From Eucommia ulmoides (Eukaryota > Streptophyta > Magnoliopsida > Garryales > Eucommiaceae), in the NCBI GenBank assembly GCA_016647705.1, contig CM028338.1, positions 34,973,176 through 35,037,175 of the forward strand: a stretch of DNA of 64,000 bases, given 5' to 3'. Made by a program: the position numbers and the translations under genes. The notes beneath the pieces were generated by a model. The model was not told the DNA's origin, ran no database searches, and saw nothing but the letters and a program-made list of their open reading frames with translations. Of the stretch, positions 14,758-26,964 are shown piece after piece; within the stretch, counting starts at the first letter, position 1; each line of letters starts with the position of its first letter.

Positions 14758-17242
14758 TGTAAGACCTAAATCATAGCATGTACATCATTAATAGTTGTAT
14801 TTTAGAGCATCAAGAAATTGGGGGAAAATTTTGTTAATTAAAAATCCAAATAAAAAGTTTAGGGGTCAAATTGGAAACTTTGAAAATATTAATTTAAGAA
14901 CTTAAAATTTCAAATTGACATTTAATCTTATAATTTAAAAGTTTTAGGGGTGAAATTGAAAATTTTAGAAAAAAAAATTTAAGCTGAATTTGAGAAAAAT
15001 TAAGAAGTTAAAGAAGTTAGGGGAGGAAATGGTAATTAATTAAAGATGTTGGTTTAAACCCATTTATATACACACGTCTGTTCATCCTTCACATGTGTGC
15101 ACGACGAGCCGGCCGGAGCAAGGAAACGGAAGTAGCAACGTGGCAAGCTAAGATCAAAACGTTCTCCACCAAAATCATGCAAGATATATATATGATCATG
15201 CAAGAGGAATTAAGGAAGAAAATCTCAAACCCATTTTAGAGAAATTCTAGAGAGAGAGAGGGAAACGGAAGGGGGTTCTCGGTGGTGTCTCCTCCGGTGA
15301 TGGTGGGGAGAATTAGCGTGCATGTGTGTGGGGTAGTTTGAGTGTATTTTGCTCTCCGTTCGTCGACTACTCTCCGATGATCGTAGGATGGCTTGATCGT
15401 TGCCGTTCAGTTTAGTGCGGGATTGACGGTCGTGGAGCGAGATTGTTAACCCTATAAAAACGTTGCCATTCGTCATCGTCGTTTTGGTACGTAATTGTGT
15501 AATTATTCTTGTTGAGTGTATGCATGCATGGGTTTGATCGGTAAAGTTCCGGCGGCGTGTGCTCTGTTTTGGTTGCCGACAGTATGTGGGTGTGGTCAAA
15601 TCGTGTGTGTGTCGCCGGTCGGGTCGCGTGCATATGTGTGTGTGAGTGTCGTGTGTGTATGCGTTGTTCAGTCACCGTCTGTGGGTGTGTGTTGGTCCGG
15701 CGGTGGGAGTGCGTTAAGTGGAAGTCGCCGCACGTGTGTCGTCGACAGTGACTGGGTGTGGTTTTACGTCCAACGACTATGTGTGTAGTGTATGTGTGTG
15801 GTGTCGACGGTCGGACCTGCTGTAATTGTAGGTGGGTTGTCGGCCGGCAGAGGCTATGAGTGTGTGTGAAAGTTAGAAAGAGAGAGTGTCGCCGGCGGTC
15901 CGGCGGAAACAAGATGAAGGAAAAAAAAAGGAAAAAGAGGAAAAAGTAAAAAAATTCACTTTTAACCCCAACAAAAATTTAAACTCATCTCGCAACCCGT
16001 GAATGATTCGGGACGAATAATATTTTTATTAAATATTATTTCCAATTAAATTAAAATTCTAGCATACAAATTTGGTAACCGTGGGGACCATTGTATTACT
16101 AAATGTTTATAGATAATTTTGACAAAAGAAATAAAAAACTAAACCAAATAATAATTTTACATAATAAAATGAAGAGAATGGGAAATTACGAAACTTAGGG
16201 CTTGCATTTGCACGAGTAGATTATTTTTTTCTTTATAATATTAATTTAGGCCCTATCCCAAATAGGTTCACATTTATCGGAGGATCAGTAGCGGATAGTC
16301 GGTGGAGCTTTTGAGAGCGAATTACCAGGTGAGTGTACTGTTTTCTTGCCAAATTATTTGTATATATATATATATATATATGTGATGGAGAAGGGTTGTA
16401 TTTAAATTAGATACTTTTAAAAATTATGTGGTGATTTGACGATGTTGATTAGACGATATTATTGAGTGATGTTGATCCACTTCGGCGGAGTGATGTTTAT
16501 CCGTTTCGGCGGAGTGATGTTTATCTGTTTCGGCAGAGTGATGTTAGACGTTTATACTGCGCAGTGATTATCCGCTTCGGCGGAGTGATGGGTGTTCGTA
16601 GGAAGGCATATCCTACGGATGGTACGGTATCGTTGCAAACTCCCGATTGTGAGGTTAAAACGATCACTATGGCTAGCCAGTGTGTATTGCAGTGGAGTGA
16701 TGTTTGAGATGTGTTGTTTTACTTATATTGGGTGATTTATTATTCATTATGGTGATTGGTATTAATTTACTAGATGGGTTTGAATGGAACTTATATTTAT
16801 TGGTTTATTTTCACTGCTTATATTATGGAGAATTTTTCTAGTTACGTGTTGTTTCTATACGTACACTTAATCCATTTAGATGTTGTAGAATGAATTATTA
16901 TTATAAAAAATATTTTTACTAAGAAGGCAGTACACTCGCAGGTGCATTAACTAGGCGTCTGCCCCCTACTGGTAATAGGTTGAATCCGAAGGTGCGATAG
17001 GGAAAGAGTATCTTGGGAGTACTACTAGAGGTGAACACTGAGAGGTTTAGATGTTATGTATCTTCATCGTTACGATATTTGTTTGTAGGGACTGATGTTT
17101 CCCGAATTTGAGAGTATATATATATGTTTGTGATACGTCTGTATACATATATATGGTTATTCCTAGTGTTTGTGATTTTGGTAAGGTCGTGTCGACGTCA
17201 CACCGGTCCCACGGTGATAGGTGTCCGAGGTGGAGTATGACA
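14758..17242 (+). mobile_element. Solo LTR, chromovirus (Tekay/Del-like), nested in the Tat/Ogre element
   Basis: 2485 bp from TGTAAGACCTAAA to GGAGTATGACA, flanked by a perfect 5-bp duplication CTATC at 14753-14757 and 17243-17247. It has no internal region, so it is a solo LTR left by recombination between two LTRs. It shares the order of sequence blocks, inverted, with the minus-strand solo LTR at 51924-53296. The GC-rich, GT-rich segment 15090-15920 opens several frames (one of 166 codons on the minus strand) that are repeats of His, Thr and Arg codons, not genes. Assignment to Tekay/Del rests on LTR length and ends only. Confidence 0.8.
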
Positions 17243-18067
17243 CTATCATTAGGACTTCTTACCTTCCTCCCGACTCAAATTGGAGACTCTTATTGCTAAA
17301 AATTTAGAAGCTCTAAATGAGCATCCAAGTATGCATTTTGCCCTGAAAGGGGCGTCCAGTGAACTACGCTAAACCTGATCATCGACGTAATGCTAAGGTA
17401 TGTAGGTAATCTGTAAAGGTTCAGTCATCTGAGAGTCAGCCCTAGCCAAAGGCTGGGGCACATTTTATATCTTTGGTCTCTCATTTTTGCCCAGCCACAA
17501 GCTGGGGTATATTTTATACCTCTGGACTTTCTTTTGTCCCCCAACCAAAAGGGCATGGGCTTGAGTTATTTTGTATCACTCCAAACGATCCTCTAAACGG
17601 ATATTTGTTCGTCATGAGTCATTCTTTTATTACTCTAAACGGACACTTATTCGTCATGAGTATCATCATGAGTCTTTTTTTCATTACTCTAAATGATCTT
17701 CTAAACGGACATTTGTTCGTCATGAGTATCGTCATGAGTCTGTTTTTCATTACTCTAAACGATCCTCTAAACGGACACTAGTTCGTCATAAATATCGTCA
17801 TGAGTATTTTTTTTGCATTACTCTAAATGATCTTCTTAACGGACATTTGTTCGTCATGAGTATTGTCATGAGTCATTTTGTTATTACTCTAAACAATCTT
17901 CTAAACGGACATTTGTTCATCATGAGTATCGTCATGAGTCATCTTATTTTATTTGTTCTGTCATTGAAAAATGCACTTTAAAAAAAATTAGAAAATGGGA
18001 CGTTCAAAATGACATGATCTCTTATCTTTGTCAAGCAAGTAAAACTCGCATGATAAAGAGGGACAGC
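17243..18067 (+). other. 3' untranslated part of the Tat/Ogre element
   Basis: Non-coding sequence after the nested solo LTR. It has two short boxes with AAGCTGGGG/AAGGCTGGGG (17450-17515), then a tandem array (17575-17945), then a purine-rich stretch (AAAGAGGGACAG, about 18055-18066) that is the likely PPT next to the 3' LTR. Confidence 0.65.
17575..17945 (+). repeat. Tandem array, period 66-68 bp, in the Tat/Ogre 3' UTR
   Basis: Six copies of a unit that begins ACTCTAAACGATCCTCTAAA and contains GTTCGTCATGAGTATCGTCA. Unit starts at 17686, 17752, 17820 and 17886 give periods of 66, 68 and 66 bp. An earlier copy near 17633 is shortened. Tandem arrays at this place are a known property of Tat/Ogre elements. 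Confidence 0.88.
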
Positions 18068-18981
18068 TGTAGACACGACATTTTGATTGTCCTGCAAAAA
18101 AATTATATTTTATTTCAAAATTTATTTTATTTTTATTTAAAAAATAAATAAAAAATAGAGAAAAAAAAAAAAGAAAAAATGAAAAAAAAGAAAAGAGAGA
18201 TAAAAGAAAAAAAAAAGAAAAAAAAAATGAAAAGAAAATGTTTCCTTGTCAAAATAGGATTAGGTTTCATTTTCCCTTTCTTTTTAGATTTTGTTTTCTT
18301 TTCCTCGTCGAATTTGAACTAGGGTTTCTAGGATTTTTCACACCATATCCTTCTTATAAATAAGACCCTCCTCCTCATAGTTTAAAAACAAAAAAATCAG
18401 AGAGAAACTCTTTAAGAAAATTCAAAAATTGAGATGAGTCACCCCCTTTAGAAGAGTGATTCTCAAAACCCTTTCGGGAAGCCGTTTGCGAGAAAGAAAA
18501 ATACGGGTATCGAAATTCTTGGCCCAGAACAAGTATGTTTTTCTAATTTTTAATTCTTCTTTCAGTTTATTTTATTCTTTTCACAATTTAAATTTCTGCA
18601 AGTTTTATTTATTTATTTATATTTTGTTGTTCGATGATCCGATGAAAAAGTCGGGGTGGGTTTCTCATGCTTAAACTTAACCACCGATCGTTAGGTAAAG
18701 GACCTTTTCATTATTTTATTTTATTTTTTTTATTTTTATTTTTTTTGTTTTGTTTATAAATTCATAAACACAAAAAAATAAAGTCGTCCGATAATCCGAT
18801 AAAAACGTCGGAGTGGGTTTCTCATACTTAAACCTAACCCCCGATTGTTAGGTGAAGGATGTTTTCGTTGTTTATTTTTCTTTATTTATTTTTATTCTGG
18901 TTAACCCTAAAAACAAAAAAGAAAAAAAGAAAAATCAAAATCAAAATTAAAAAAAAATAAAAAAAATAATAATAATAATAA

Positions 18982-19012
<31 letters not shown>

Positions 19013-20216
19013 TTTATTTGTGGAAATTAATCATTGCGAACCTTAAAGTGAATCCGACGATTCGATAAATCGTGGGAGAGTTTTCCGTGACCTCGTTTCC
19101 ATTCCCCGACTCGAGTGGAATTTAGAAACGAATGGTTTTAGGAAATCTCTTCCCTCGGTAAATTTTTCGTGGGATTTCTTTTAAAGTATCGAAAAGATTA
19201 ATTTCAACTAAATTGTTTCCGCGAACCTCCCTCGATTCTCTTATCCATAGAATTTGAGGAAATTTCAAAACAGAATTTCTTTAAACTAATCAGGCAAACT
19301 TAAAGTAGATTTTTTTGCATCCACTTAGCATGTTTATTTCTCGTATCATTTAGACGGCATGTTTAAGATACTTTTACCACTTACACTTTTCATACATATA
19401 GTTTTTATTTTTTTTATTTTTTTTCACACTACTTTTTCACATCTAATCATGACACGTGCACCACTTCTTCTTTTTTTAATTAAATCATTGTCACGCATAA
19501 TCACATTAATTCACGTAGTGTTCCTTATTCGATTCCCGTATTCATATTAGTTTATATTGACATATTTAAACTAAATCGTTTAATTTTTTTAGTCACTTTT
19601 GCATAAAAAATAAAACTCATTTAGATGTTAGTTTTACATTCATATTTTCAAATTTCATCCATCTATTTTAGTTTGTCTATTTAAATTAAAGAAATCTCTC
19701 AGAAACAAACATAACCCCCCCCCCCCCAAAGGACCATCCTTGTCGAATCTTTAATATTCGATACGAGGTTATACCGGATAAACATTCCCAAAAATTCAAC
19801 AACTTGTCTCACCTTATTTGTGACAAAAAGATTTTATAAGAAGGAAATTATTTCAAAATAAAATAAAACACTCGGACTAAACTAATTGGACTTAATTGGA
19901 CATAAGGTACCGTTTTCGGACGGACGTCTTGGGGTGTCTAACCCCTTCCCCGAGCGTAACCGACCCCCGAGCCTTTAAATGAATCTTTAGTTTGACCGTA
20001 TTTTTGGAGTCAAATTTTTACTAGGGCCTTTTAAATTATTTTTCTAAAAATTCGGTGACCTAGCACACTATTTAAACCCAATGTTCGGTGGCGACTCCTT
20101 ATTTTAAAATGGCCTAAGTATATTTTTTGAGAAAATCGACGCTTTAAAACTCCCCTCTCCTTAAGCTTATTTATTATTTATTATTTTTTTCCTTTTCGGA
20201 AAAACGGGACGCGTCA
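18068..20216 (+). repeat. 3' LTR of the Tat/Ogre-type element
   Basis: Partner of 9230-11346, 2149 bp. It shares the TATA box (18355-18362), the internal duplication (GATGATCCGATG and GATAATCCGAT, from about 18632 and 18788) and the terminal GCGTCA. Differences include an expanded AAT/AT microsatellite near 18960-19015 and a run of 13 C at 19715-19727. Confidence 0.9.
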
Positions 20217-20501
20217 TTGGTAAAGGAATCAAGGGATTTAGTGGATTGTGAATCTTCGTGGAATTTAGAGGACTAGACGTAGGTAAAAGTTGCTTACCGA
20301 ACCAGAATATATCGTTATGTGCTGCATTGCTTATTTTTATATATTGTGTTTGGGTGTGCAATTAATATTAAATACATTTCCACTGCGTTTTAAGATAATA
20401 ATTGATTTAGGAAAATTAATAATTTGTGTTTGAATGAGTTAACTGTTATTTTTTATAACTACTCAATTCATCTCACTCATGAGTAGCACTTTGAGCCAAC
20501 A
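20217..20501 (+). repeat. Copia 3' LTR, third and last segment
   Basis: Continues the copia LTR after the Tat/Ogre insertion, through the AAGGAATC and GATAATAATT...TTTAGG blocks, and ends TTTGAGCCAACA, like the ends at 44670 and 51778. The three segments together come to about 2.2 kb, close to the 2.1 kb LTRs of the intact family member. Confidence 0.85.
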
Positions 20502-20654
20502 ATAGTTATTTTAATTTTAATTAGATAATTTTGAATTTCTATTTTTTTAGAAAGTTATATGTCGTGTAAGTAATTATAGGGACAAATCTAACCAAATAAT
20601 TATAAATGACTATTTGATAACTCACTCAAAAAAAAAAAAAAATAATAAATAAAT

Positions 20655-20726
<72 letters not shown>

Positions 20727-23680
20727 ATCTGATAGTTTTTTCTTCCTAACAAGATTTGCAGGTGACTGCCCCCAATAAATAACATGTACTCGAGCAATAG
20801 ACCACAAGATTCGTGGGTGACTGTCCCTAATAAATAAGATATACTCGAGCAATGGGTGATGTGAACGCTTCAAAAGCAGGGTATGCAACCAAATGGGGGG
20901 AATACTACTACTAGAGTAATCTACTTTTCTTTCTTTAGCGACTGGCAACTTATTTCTCAAATATTTATAAAGTAATGAGCAAAATCTTATGTCTCTAACT
21001 TTGACCCATCCATCCAAAAACTTCTTTAATCATTTGGTTTGGGCTAAATTATACTTTACACAAGTTTACAATCGGTCACATATTATTATACTTTCAAAGT
21101 TTATAAGTCGTCTGAAAGGTCTAGTTGGTCACATATTGGTCGACAAATATTTCTTTGAAAATGTAAAAATCTTGTTCAAATACACCAACTTCCTATCTAT
21201 TTGGATTTACGTTAGAGCTGGCCAATTGAACCTCTTAGAAGTCAGACCAAAATATACCAATTCGGGGTACAATTTCTTATAATTGAAAGTGTTGGATGCA
21301 AAATGAAATTAACATAAACTTTTGGGGGGTATATAGTACATTTTATCCTTTTGTGTTTAGAACATATCTTTTGCGCATTCCATCTTTCTATTGTGTTGGA
21401 TGGATGACTTAATGCTACACTTTTCAAAATTATTTCTTAAAATTCATAAGTGGGTTGTATTGTACAATCATACCATGCATCACAATAGTTGTAATAAATA
21501 ATTATTTTTTTATTTTTTATTTTTTCAATTATAAGGTAATCTGTGTCCAAATCAACTTACATGTACCTCGGCTAATCACCTTGCTGAGTAATCTTATTGG
21601 CGCACTTCTCCACATAAACCTATTGCATTCAAAATTAAATTCAAAATTTAAAAGAGTCAAATAGTAGTTGACATTTCATTGGCTAATAAACACATTTGAA
21701 TTAAAAATATATATTTGTAGAAAGAAAAAAAAAAACTCTACTTTTATTTTTTATACAAGAGGAAATTGGCACATTGTTCATGAAAGAGATCATTTACAAT
21801 ATTAACCTCAACTAGATTAAATTATTAAGTTAATATTAACTATATGTGAAATTTGTATTTGGTATAATAGTTAATATTAACTAAAATATTGGTAATTACT
21901 ATATATATATATATATATATTATAAAAAAGACATAGGTGTATATATTACCAACCCTTTTATAGAATATATATACTTAGTCTTCACAAGTTGAATTTGGTG
22001 ACCTTTTTTATTTTTTTTTTCTTCTCTCCTAGTTGTACCTAATCATCTCCACTCTCATTTATTTTTATATATAATCTTGAAAGCCGCCTCCAATTGACCC
22101 CAATATATTCTTTTTCTACTATAACCTAAACCTACCCCCACTCTAAGATTGGATTGGTTCCTCTTTTGTAGAAAATAAGTACAAGTCTTTATTTCCCAAA
22201 AGTCAACATGCTCTAAATAGTTGGACAAGTAGTAGTTGAAAACCTCACATGAGGAAATTCACTTTTTTTGTTAACTACAAATAGTGGAATTCCATTGTTT
22301 TTCTTTGCCACAACCACCCAAAGAATTTTGATTGCCCAACGACAGATTTGTATGCTGTTTACTTGTTCACATCCTTTTTCAATAAGGGCGGTTTCTCTCT
22401 CCCTTTTAATTTTTTAGGGCCAACAATGAACTAACTTTTTTCAATAAGGGCGGTTTCTCTCTCCCTTTTGATTTTTTAGGGCCAACAATGAACTAACTTG
22501 TTGTTCCGGATGTGATTGGTTTTCCTACAACCCACATAGGTGAACAGTTATGGGCCTTAACATGAGTTGCATGTGACCATCTATGAAAATGTGAATAATC
22601 TCATCTTCAATTATGTAAATAGATATATATGGACATGTGTTGAAACAGTTTAGATTTGAAATAATCAGTAAGACCTAAAATATTCAAATAACTGAGTAGA
22701 GCATTAAGAAATATTTGATAGATATTGATCAGCTAAGATTTGGCAAAATTAAAAGAAATAAGGTATACTCCACTCTATAAATATGATAATTTATAGGTCA
22801 CAACACATGATTTTAAATATAACTCAAATTTTTGATTAACTTATTATCAAGGTATTTGACCTATACCATACCAGTATCTCAAGTGTTTTTCTTAAGTTTT
22901 GCAACTATTGATGAAGGAGTTGATGACTAAGAGCATCGTCAAAATTTCATCTTGTATAAAATAAATTTAATGTAAATGACATGACTCATATGAAATTTTT
23001 AGGATTTTAATAAACTTTTTACTAAAAAATTATGGGATTTTTCTTTTTCTTTTTTTTTTTTAAAAAAAATAGGATCTTAATTGGTTTTTCTCAATTTTAT
23101 TGGTAAATTGCTATTGTTTTTTGTTTTTTGTTTTTTTAATTAGTAAGTAAGAGAGGTCTTTCACAATGAAAATATTAAATGCAATTGTTACATCATGTAA
23201 GCATATCACATGGTGACTGGACCAATAAAATATGACATCTTTTCATTTGAGTCCTATTTAGTAGTTATTAGAAATCGGTAGAATTCACATATATACAAAT
23301 TAGTATTGTAATTGAATAGCTGCAACTTATCGCATTTATAACAGTTGTATTTAATATTTTTCTCAGTATACATTTATTTTTCTCCTAAACACAAGGTTGG
23401 AGTAGTGAAAATTAAATACAAATTTTGAGTTATACCAAGGATACTTCGTGCAATTTGAATATTGCATGAGACATCTTTTACGTGAGTTAGTAGTCATGAA
23501 ATTACCATATTATCCCTCCTTCTTCTCAGTATATTTTTATTATTTTTCCATTGTTTGTTTTTATTTTACCATATATATATATTAGAGTTTTCCCTTTCAT
23601 TATTTCCTTTTCCATTTTTTTTGGGTTGCTACTTTTTATTTTTGAGTTTTAATTTTTTTTAAAAAAATTTAGATTTCTGT

Positions 23681-23715
<35 letters not shown>

Positions 23716-23879
23716 TGTATTATTTTCTATTTAATTTTTTTGATTTTTGTTTTTGTGTTTTCTTTTTTTGGTTTTAGAATTTCTTTTCTTTTTTTCTTTT
23801 TTTTTTTTTTTGAAAATATGGTCTTTTGAAAAAAAAAAAAAAAAAAAGTTGAAAATGTTGTGTTTTTTAAAAGGGGATT
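20502..23879. other. AT-rich intergenic region, no gene seen
   Basis: Holds a (TA)n microsatellite (20658-20722), a 55-bp direct repeat (starts 20751 and 20806, AAGATT(T/C)G...GGTGACTG), a near-perfect 62-bp tandem duplication (22375-22498) and several poly-T tracts near 23040-23880. Open frames of 60-130 codons across it come from AT repeats or have no recognisable content. Confidence 0.6.
22375..22498. repeat. Recent 62-bp tandem duplication
   Basis: TTTTTCAATAAGGGCGGTTT begins each copy. I count a single base difference between the copies (TAATTTTTT versus TGATTTTTT). Confidence 0.95.
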
Positions 23880-24031
23880 TTATTATTTAGTCTCCTATAG
23901 AGACTCTATTAAGGATTCAGACCCCACTAAATCTTTAAAAAAAAAATCATTCATTCTGGCCCATGTTAACGTTTACTTACAATTTCTGTCATTTTGTCCT
24001 ATACAAGGAGATAAAAATATGTACACAGGAC

Positions 24032-25373
24032 GTTAACGTTAACTCAGTCTCATTTTCAACAATACACTATCCCTTGTGTTTTTATTTATTTTTTATTTTA
24101 TTTTTTTGTGCGTTAACTCATTTTTGAGTGCGTTAACATTAAATTCATTTTGTGTGCGTTAACTCTTTCTTTCTTCTTTTATTTCTTCTTTTTTTTTTTT
24201 TTTTTTTTTTTTTCAAGTTACCACATTTTTCTTCTCTGTTCATCAATATTTACGAATTTGTCATTTTATCCTATACAATAAGACAAAATAGACAACAATA
24301 CATTAACGTTAACGTAAGTTGTTCAAACAATATATTACAAAATTACATTTTGAATTCACGTTAACGTTGTTGAATCCATGATTTTTTTTTTTTTGTTTTT
24401 TTTTTTTGCACGTTAATGCATCTTTCCCCAATCTATATGTTTGTGTGTGTTACGTTAACATTAACTCATTTCACCACATGACGTTTTGTTTGTTTTTGGC
24501 TTGAATATTTAGCTTATTTTGTGTGTGTTTACGTTAATGCATCTTGTCCATTTGTTTTGTGTGTGTTAACGCTATGTGTATCTTTTTTTTTTTTTTTTTT
24601 TGGATTTTTCTATGAGATAATGTTAATGCACATGTCCTTACCTGTGTTTTTGTATTTTGCTGGAATATTTATGTTAACGTTATGTGTGTTTGGGTTGGGT
24701 GTGTGTTAATATCAATGCACATTTTTTGGTTCTCTTCTGTGTTAAACGTTAATTCACCGCTTGTGATATTTGTCTTTTTTTTTTTTTTTTTAATTTGGGT
24801 GTGCGTTAACGTTAATGAACATTTTTTGGATTTCTCTGTGTTAAATGCCAAAGCATTCTGTTTTGAATTAACGTTAACACACATTTTTTTGGGGTTCTCA
24901 TGTGTTAACGTTAACTCTTTCATGTTGTCCGGAACCCAATATGTGAGAGATCAAAAAAGAAAAACACTGACGTTAACGTTAAAAATGTACATTTTTTGGA
25001 TCTCTTTTGTGTTAACGTTAACACATTCATGTTATCCAGAAAAACACATGTGTGCAAAAATCACACAAACACTACGTTAACGTTAAATGCACATTTTTTG
25101 TTTCTCTCTGTGTTAACGTTAATGCATTTAATGTTGTCTAGAAAAACATATGTGAAAAAATCACGCTTACTAACGTTAACGTGAAAATAAACATCTCACT
25201 CCACTTCCAACACTAATCATAGCCCCACCATCAAAAGCACAGATCCCAAAAACAATCACTCAATAAAATCAAGCAAATGACAAAATTCTTCTGTGTTAAC
25301 ATTAACAAGTTTCATGTTGTCCTGGAAAAAACATGTTTGTGAAAATCACTCAAACACTACCGTTAACGTTAAC
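24032..25373. repeat. Array of GTTAACGTTAAC palindromes within roughly 100-bp units
   Basis: I count ten exact copies of the palindrome TTAACGTTAA, near 24033, 24303, 24805, 24868, 24904, 24972, 25012, 25075, 25113 and 25362, plus more than ten one-mismatch or half-site copies (GTTAATGCA, GTTAACATT). From about 24790 they sit in a loose tandem unit that also has ACATTTTTTGG and TCATGTTGTCC(G/A)G boxes about 100-112 bp apart. The open frames here (for example 132 codons at 24682-25080, rich in Val-Asn-Val and Leu-Thr) are by-products of the repeat. Confidence 0.85.
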
Positions 25374-25479
25374 GATCTAGTTTAGACAGAGAGAGTTTGA
25401 ACCATCGTTAACGCATTTATGCTGTTTGGAAACCCCAAAAAAAAGAAAATAATAAGAATACCATGAAATAGAGAGAGAG

Positions 25480-25680
25480 AGAGAGTGGGGGAGGTCTGGA
25501 TTTGGCTGGTGGCCGGCGGTAGTTGCCGGATCTGGCTAGTGGTGGTCGATGGTTGTCCGAAACGAACATCAACACCACCAACAACACCCGTCGAATCAAA
25601 CACCAACACTGCAAAGAACACCACCAAAACAAATAACATCCATCACCACCAAGAATTAGAGAGAAAATATATGTATGTAG

Positions 25681-25719
<39 letters not shown>

Positions 25720-26680
25720 TCGGAGAGGATCGAGTTCACGTTATCGTCTCCGGTTTTCGTCGGGATCTACGATGGATTCAATGGTTCAGATGCGCCGGAT
25801 TTTCTTATATCCAATTTGTACCTTGCCGTTCATAGAGAGAGATGGGTTGCAAGAACTCACCGTGCGGTGGCATGAGCAGTGTCGAATCCACCAAAAAACC
25901 CATTTGACGTCGTGCTTCGCATTTTCTCTCACTATCGCCACCGTCGAAGCTCTACTGAGAAGCGTCTAGTCTTTTACCAGCACTTCTCGGCGAAATTCGG
26001 ATCCATTGAAGGGTCCTGAAATTCAGATCTGGAAAGCCACTATCCAACCCACTGCGGCGAGGCCACTGTCCAAATCTATTCCAGCCTACCATCCAAAACC
26101 ACCTTCATCGTCGTTGAGGATGAGAGATAAAAAGAGAGAGTTGTGTAGGTAGGTTTTAGAGAGAGAGAAAGTGAGATATGCAATCGGAGCTCTAGATTAT
26201 TCCTGCTCGGTTGAGTTTGTTTTTTTCGATTTGTTTGTTTCTGATTCGTGTTTGAATTTGAGGGTAGATCGAGATCTGTTTTTTTCTAGGGTTTGCGCCA
26301 AAGATGTCGACGGCGTCGGGGCAGAGGTTGCCGAGGCTGACGTCGACATCGAAGGAGGTGAAATCGTGGACGCCGACGTTGTTCATATCGCCCTGGTTCT
26401 TGAGCCCCATCTGGACGCCGATGAAAAAGGTGCTGGTGTGGAGACCAAGAAGCCACTGTCTTCTCCACCAGATCCAACCACCGTCTTCTCCATGGATTAA
26501 AAGAGAGAGAAAGCTTGAGGAGAGAGATGAGAGAATGTGGGTTAGGCTAGAAAGAGACGATAGAGTGGGCTTGGACTACCAATTTAGAGAGAGAGAGAGG
26601 ATAGTGAGGGTCTTGTGTGAGGTGAGGTTTATGCTTGAGGTGTTAGAGAGAGATCATTTAGAGTAAGATCATTTAGAGTG
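25480..26680. other. GC-richer block with open frames, possibly captured sequence
   Basis: Base composition changes sharply from the AT-rich flanks. GAGAGA runs bracket the block (25468-25482, 26158-26170, 26505-26530, 26585-26600). A plus frame (26304-26666) and a minus frame (26192-26410, containing GVHDFTSFDVDVSLGNLCPD) are both open over 26304-26410, so coding sense is undecided. I recognise no family. A gene fragment captured by a transposon is possible but unproven. Confidence 0.35.
25685..25717. repeat. (AT)n microsatellite
   Basis: Uninterrupted AT dinucleotides inside the GC-richer block. Confidence 0.95.
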
Positions 26681-26964
26681 ATGTTAATGTGTGGGGCTTG
26701 TTTGAGGTGTTAATGTATTTAGGGATATATATTTTTTTTTACATATTATTTTGTCTGCTAAAAAGACTAAAAGTTTAATTAAGTATACTAGAGGTCTTTT
26801 TCCTACATGATCTCTTAAATCAGGACTAAATAATAATAATAAAAAAAAATAAAAATAGCAAGAGTAATTTTGTCCAAAATATGATGGTAACAAATTCCTA
26901 GGAACTTATTTAGAAATCAGATTGAAAAGATACAATGAAGCATTTTAGAGGGAAAAAGCATTAG

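Larger units (their letters stand above)
9230..20216 (+). mobile_element. Ty3/gypsy element of Tat/Ogre type, non-autonomous
   Basis: Complete element of about 11 kb. The LTRs (9230-11346 and 18068-20216) begin TGTAGACACGACA and end GCGTCA. There is a perfect 5-bp target duplication, TTGGT, at 9225-9229 and 20217-20221. The PBS TGGCGACTCCGCTGGGGA is the tRNA-Arg-type site typical of the Ogre/Tat lineage. The internal region keeps only a broken gag-like stretch and a 3' tandem array. I see no protease, RT, RNase H or integrase, so mobility would have needed help from a relative. A solo LTR (14758-17242) is inserted inside it. Confidence 0.88.
23880..26836. mobile_element. Candidate DNA transposon with inverted ends TTATTATTTAGTC
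   Basis: A 13-bp perfect inverted pair (23880-23892 and 26824-26836) continues inwards with weaker similarity for about 35 bp (AGAGA...TAGGA...AGACC). The left 1.5 kb carries many TTAACGTTAA palindromes and the right end a few GTTAATGT remnants. The centre (about 25480-26680) is GC-richer than its surroundings. I found no clear target duplication and no transposase, so the element call and its limits are inference. A Mutator-like or CACTA-like non-autonomous element is one reading. Confidence 0.4.

Noticed and set aside
15412-15912. 166-codon minus-strand frame and overlapping plus frames
   Set aside because: They lie in the GT-rich part of a solo LTR; the composition is dominated by His-Thr or Val-Cys repeats, and both strands are open at once.
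24682-25080. 132-codon plus frame with an overlapping minus frame
   Set aside because: Encoded by the TTAACGTTAA array (Val-Asn-Val and Leu-Thr-Leu-Thr peptides), with poly-Phe from T runs.
26304-26666. 120-codon plus frame as a host gene
   Set aside because: A minus-strand frame is open over part of the same stretch, no family was recognised and no splice structure is evident. It is described as possible captured sequence instead.
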